From: an uncultured Ruminococcus sp. | Lineage (GTDB): Bacteria; Bacillota; Clostridia; Oscillospirales; Ruminococcaceae | Reading direction: 5' to 3' | Assembly: GCA_947177375.1 (NCBI GenBank) | Contig: CAMWUF010000027.1 | Location: forward strand, 1 to 8,027 | DNA length: 8,027 bases | Part shown: positions 5,446-8,027 of the stretch, piece after piece | Layout of the letters: every line of letters begins with the position of its first letter | Numbering within the stretch: the stretch's first letter is position 1 | Made by a program: the position numbers and the translations under genes | Notes under the pieces: generated by a model | What the model was told of the DNA's origin: nothing | The model's database searches: none | What the model saw: only the letters and a program-made list of their open reading frames with translations

Positions 5446-6084
5446 ATGGCAAATCGACCCGCATTTTGTGTTTCTGATTATAAAATTATTCAGAAAAATT
5501 TTAATTTTACATGGTATTCTGGATTTGCATTGTCACAGAAACAAAAATGTATTGCCAGTTTACATGAGGAAATTATAAAAAAGAATCCCTGTGCAAAGCC
5601 TCTTGAAATCAGTACCAAAAGTAAATTAGAATTAGGTGCAAAACTTAGTGCTTTTCAGTTACAATATCAGGGGCATTTTCTGGAAAATATATTTCAGAGT
5701 TCCAAAGTATTTGAATATGGAGGTGCCTATCAGGATTTATTGACTGTTTCACCAAAAGAAGCCAAAAGAGACAGTCGCCTCAGAAATTCAGGAAAATTAA
5801 CAGGGTTTTTATTTGAGAGTATCTTATGGGAGCTTGAGCCAAAAACAGCTTTTTATGATTATATCTATTTAAAATCTGTAAAAGATTCTCTTAAAACAGA
5901 AGAAATTCAACAGATTGCTGATTATGATTATTTCACAGATATTGAATTTAATCCTGAAAAAAGTATCAATACACAGGCAAGGTCTGTTGCTATTCTAAAA
6001 TTATTACTAGAATTATTCGGAGAATTGCCAGATTTTACGCAAGAAGAATTTTTAGAATTCCATAAAAATTATGTGTTAGATTAG
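5446..6084 (+). CDS. NADAR-domain protein of the DarT1-antitoxin type
   Basis: A 212-residue cytoplasmic protein. It matches my recollection of the DarT1-associated NADAR family (formerly a DUF), whose studied members remove ADP-ribose from guanine in DNA and so neutralise the toxin DarT1. Conserved blocks in order: start MANRPAF; FTWYSGFALSQKQK 21-34; LEISTKS and LGAKLSAFQL 53-72; ENIFQSSKVFEYGG 80-93, aligning with the NADAR Glu...Lys signature (Glu80, Lys87); SPKEAKRDSRL 102-112; WELEPKTAFYDY 128-139; and FTDIEFNPEKSINTQARS 163-180. The length is normal and no break is seen, so it is probably active. No DarT1-like ADP-ribosyltransferase lies in the window, and the operon partners are housekeeping-like, making this an orphan antitoxin or an independent repair hydrolase (inference). 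The start could also be GTG 5440 (two extra residues). Its stop codon overlaps the ribosome site of mnmM, suggesting coupled translation. Confidence 0.75.
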   Translation: MANRPAFCVSDYKIIQKNFNFTWYSGFALSQKQKCIASLHEEIIKKNPCAKPLEISTKSKLELGAKLSAFQLQYQGHFLENIFQSSKVFEYGGAYQDLLTVSPKEAKRDSRLRNSGKLTGFLFESILWELEPKTAFYDYIYLKSVKDSLKTEEIQQIADYDYFTDIEFNPEKSINTQARSVAILKLLLELFGELPDFTQEEFLEFHKNYVLD

Positions 6085-6094
6085 GAGCTTTTTT

Positions 6095-6673
6095 ATGGCA
6101 GATAGCAGAAAACATTTCAGTGCTTTGCAAATCATTCAGCATATCTTGAAAGAACATGTGCAAGCTGGGGATATTTGCATTGATGCAACTGCTGGACGTG
6201 GTAGAGATACACTATTTTTAGCAGAGCTTGTTGGCGAAATGGGACATGTGACAGCTTTTGATATTCAGCAAGAAGCAATCGACAGCACAAAATTATTATT
6301 AGCACAGCATCACATGACAGAGCGTACACAAGTAATTTTAGATAGTCATAGCAACATGAAACATTATTTGCAACCTGAAACTGTTTCTTGTATTGTATTT
6401 AATTTTGGTTGGCTACCTGCTGGCAATCATCATATATTTACAAAAAAAGAAACAAGTATTTTAGCAATTCAGCAAGGGCTGGAATTATTAAAACCTGACG
6501 GAATTATGACATTAATTTTATATTATGGCAAAGAAACTGGCTTTGCAGAACGTGATGCATTATTAGAATTTTTGCCAAGTTTAGATAGTAATTTATATAC
6601 TGTTGTAGAAATGCCTTTTGTAAATCGCCAAAATTGCCCACCAATTCCGATTGTTATTTTTAAAGGAAGATAA
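6095..6673 (+). CDS. mnmM: tRNA 5-aminomethyl-2-thiouridine methyltransferase MnmM (YtqB family)
   Basis: A 192-residue class I SAM-dependent methyltransferase. In Bacillus subtilis the YtqB/MnmM family methylates the wobble uridine 34 intermediate nm5s2U to mnm5s2U in tRNAs, the step done by MnmC in E. coli. SAM-binding motif I is CIDATAGRGRDT at 28-39, the acidic ribose-binding strand is VTAFDIQ at 52-58, and the family signatures VFNFGWLPAGNHHI at 101-114, ILYYGKETGFAERD at 141-154 and FVNRQNCPPIPIVIFK at 175-190 are all present. Length is that of the family. The ATG has AGGAG (6083-6087), which shares bases with the NADAR stop codon TAG; the intergenic gap is 10 bases, so the two are tightly co-expressed. 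Family assignment is strong; the exact reaction rests on B. subtilis work. Confidence 0.87.
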   Translation: MADSRKHFSALQIIQHILKEHVQAGDICIDATAGRGRDTLFLAELVGEMGHVTAFDIQQEAIDSTKLLLAQHHMTERTQVILDSHSNMKHYLQPETVSCIVFNFGWLPAGNHHIFTKKETSILAIQQGLELLKPDGIMTLILYYGKETGFAERDALLEFLPSLDSNLYTVVEMPFVNRQNCPPIPIVIFKGR

Positions 6674-6705
6674 TTATTTATCATAAAAAAAGGAGTATTT
6701 TAAAA

Positions 6706-6972
6706 ATGAGTATTGAAATAACTATTTTAAAAGCAGCACTTGGCATGATAGCTGGAAATCCAGATATATTAAAAAAAATTAGTATGCCAAATATTCCATT
6801 CCCAACAATGGGAGGAGAAGTTTTTTGGAATACGATTGGATATGACCAAGGTTGGAAGTTGCAACAAAATCAAATTACACATCATGTGAGGATTCTTGAC
6901 CCAAATAATATTCGCCGTGGGTGGGGTTCTGAAGAAGAAATGACAAGATTGTTGTCTAAAATTGTAAAATAA
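6706..6972 (+). CDS. Conserved-looking 88-residue protein of unknown function
   Basis: A small soluble protein; I do not recognise the family. Residues 1-16 (IEITILKAALGMIAG) are a short hydrophobic helix, too weak for a signal peptide. Residues 28-70 hold the most structured-looking part: PNIPFPTMGG, VFWNTIGYDQGWKLQQN, ITHHVRILDPNNIRRGWGS, rich in Trp (41, 50, 73) and with a His-His pair at 59-60. The tail EEEMTRLLSKIVK is a helix. The pattern suggests a compact alpha/beta unit, but no catalytic set is evident. The ATG is preceded by AGGAG at 6691-6695 (10 bases). It lies 32 bases after mnmM and just before the operon terminator, so it is co-transcribed with the NADAR and MnmM genes. Coding status is well supported by ribosome site and codon pattern. 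Confidence 0.75.
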   Translation: MSIEITILKAALGMIAGNPDILKKISMPNIPFPTMGGEVFWNTIGYDQGWKLQQNQITHHVRILDPNNIRRGWGSEEEMTRLLSKIVK

Positions 6973-6986
6973 TTAATTTTTATCTT

Positions 6987-7020
6987 AATAGGCAAAGTAT
7001 CTAAAAATACTTTTCCTATT
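6987..7020 (+). terminator. Terminator of the four-gene operon
   Basis: AATAGG (6987-6992) and AAAGTAT (6994-7000) pair with ATACTTT (7007-7013) and CCTATT (7015-7020): 13 pairs with a single mismatch and a 6-base loop. A T-rich tail (TTGTTATTTTTAT) follows. It starts 14 bases after the last stop codon. Confidence 0.8.
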
Positions 7021-7051
7021 TTGTTATTTTTATAGAAAAGTTAAAAAATTA

Positions 7052-7080
7052 TTGCTTTTTTCTAAAATTTATGTTATAAT
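7052..7080 (+). promoter_or_regulatory. Promoter of the pectate lyase gene
   Basis: TTGCTT at 7052-7057, a 17-base spacer, and TATAAT at 7075-7080, with an extended TG at 7072-7073 (TGTTATAAT). This would be a good sigma-A promoter. The leader of about 40 bases holds no evident structure, and AGGAGG at 7115-7120 precedes the ATG at 7128. Confidence 0.8.
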
Positions 7081-7127
7081 AAACATTAATTTATTATTTA
7101 TAAATTTATCTTTTAGGAGGGGTTATT

Positions 7128-8027
7128 ATGCAATTTAAAAAAATGGTTTCTTTTTTGACAAGCCTTGCCTTAGGAAGTACAATGTGTGCAAATCTAACAT
7201 CTGTATCATCTATGATACAGGCACAAGCAGAAGATATTACTTATCCTGTGCAATATTTTCGTCTTGGCATGTTTGATACAAATCAAAATGTCAATGCTTC
7301 TGATACTAGTCTTGTGCCTGATATTCAGAATGGTCTCACCAGTGAAAAATGGTCTTTAAATTATATTAGCTCTGATGTATTTGAAATTGTGAATGCTTCC
7401 AATGGTTATGTATTAACTGCTGTTGGCAATAGTGTCACACTCTCAGCAGATGCAGATTTAGAATCTCAACGCTGGAATATTGAAGGTGTGGAACAAGATT
7501 TTGATGGCTATAATTTATATTATAAAATTACAAGCAATCTTAATTCTTCTATTGCTTTGACTTATCAAGAAAATTCAGGATTTCAGCTTGCAAGCTATTC
7601 TGCTACAGATTATCAGAAATATAAATTAAATCTTGACGGATTAGAGGGTTTCGCTGGAAATTGCATGACGGATTCAGGAGAAAAAGCTGGCACAATTGGC
7701 GGTTTATTAGGAGAAGTTGTTTATGTTTCTGATGCAGATGATTTAGTGAAACAATTAGATTCTGTAGAGCCAAAAACAGTTGTTGTAACAGCAGATATTG
7801 ACCTTCAAAAATATTCACATACAAGAATCAGAGATAATAAAACATTAGTTGGCTGTTATGGCAATCATACAATTTATGACTCACAATTCAGAACAAATAA
7901 CGAATATGGCAAAGATGAACCAAGTGATAATATTATCATTCGTAATTTAAAATTAATTGCCAAAAATGTTCCAAATAGAATTTTAATTAATGTCTGGTCT
8001 TCAAGACAAATTTGGATAGACCATATT
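7128..8027 (+). CDS. Secreted pectate lyase (PL1) with ricin-type beta-trefoil, partial at 3' end
   Basis: The first 300 codons are open to the window edge. Residues 1-34 are a signal peptide (FKKMVSFL, hydrophobic core, cleavage after AQA). Residues about 38-168 look like a ricin B-type beta-trefoil carbohydrate-binding domain: three QxW-like positions recur (EKW 73-75, QRW 114-116, QKY 163-165). From about 172 comes a polysaccharide lyase family 1 domain, which cleaves polygalacturonate by beta-elimination using calcium: GLEGFAGN, AGTIGGLLGEVVYVSDADDL, VVVTADIDL, IRDNKTLVGCYG, DNIIIRNLKL and the hallmark WIDH at 296-299, where the window stops. The catalytic Arg and further calcium ligands lie beyond it. 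A dockerin or other anchor could follow downstream (inference). The ATG is fixed by AGGAGG seven bases upstream and a consensus promoter. The pairing of trefoil before lyase is read from motifs, so the trefoil call is less certain than the lyase call. Confidence 0.85.
   Translation, partial: MQFKKMVSFLTSLALGSTMCANLTSVSSMIQAQAEDITYPVQYFRLGMFDTNQNVNASDTSLVPDIQNGLTSEKWSLNYISSDVFEIVNASNGYVLTAVGNSVTLSADADLESQRWNIEGVEQDFDGYNLYYKITSNLNSSIALTYQENSGFQLASYSATDYQKYKLNLDGLEGFAGNCMTDSGEKAGTIGGLLGEVVYVSDADDLVKQLDSVEPKTVVVTADIDLQKYSHTRIRDNKTLVGCYGNHTIYDSQFRTNNEYGKDEPSDNIIIRNLKLIAKNVPNRILINVWSSRQIWIDHI

Noticed and set aside
7603..7824. Minus-strand 73-codon frame within the pectate lyase gene
   Set aside because: Gln/Leu-rich shadow of the plus-strand lyase, with no ribosome site.

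Overview
The window is AT-rich (clearly well below 40% G+C by eye) with strong Shannon-Dalgarno-type AGGAGG ribosome sites and consensus sigma-A promoters. A dockerin-bearing extracellular protein and a signal-peptide-bearing family 1 pectate lyase are also present. Together these point to a low-GC, plant-fibre-degrading gut or rumen Clostridia member, probably Oscillospiraceae/Ruminococcus-like; genus is inference. All nine supported genes lie on the + strand, and no gene-free gap exceeds about 160 bases.

Layout. (1) 27-1160: a tyrosine recombinase with an N-terminal zinc ribbon, possibly the edge of an integrated element that lies mostly upstream of the window. (2) 1264-3465: a secreted 733-residue protein with an N-terminal dockerin and a Cthe_2159-like parallel beta-helix. 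A direct-repeat operator-like element precedes it and a terminator hairpin follows it. (3) 3544-4600: three small genes (a GNAT acetyltransferase starting at TTG, a Cys-rich 73-residue protein, and a small XRE/Cro regulator). Two of these start just downstream of terminator-like hairpins. (4) 4748-6972: a four-gene operon behind a perfect TTGACA-17-TATAAT promoter and ended by a strong hairpin. It encodes a left-handed beta-helix transferase-like protein, a NADAR protein of the DarT1-antitoxin type, the MnmM/YtqB tRNA methyltransferase, and an 88-residue unknown. (5) 7128-end: the start of a secreted protein with a ricin-type beta-trefoil and a pectate lyase 1 domain, cut by the window edge.

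How they fit. The two secreted proteins share a probable pectin theme: a pectin-binding-like beta-helix and a pectate lyase. The intervening operon is intracellular. Its most unusual member is the NADAR gene, because this subfamily is known as the antidote to the guanine-ADP-ribosylating toxin DarT1, yet no DarT1-like gene is present here. It is instead translationally linked to a tRNA-modification gene. No rRNA, tRNA, CRISPR array or complete mobile element was seen.
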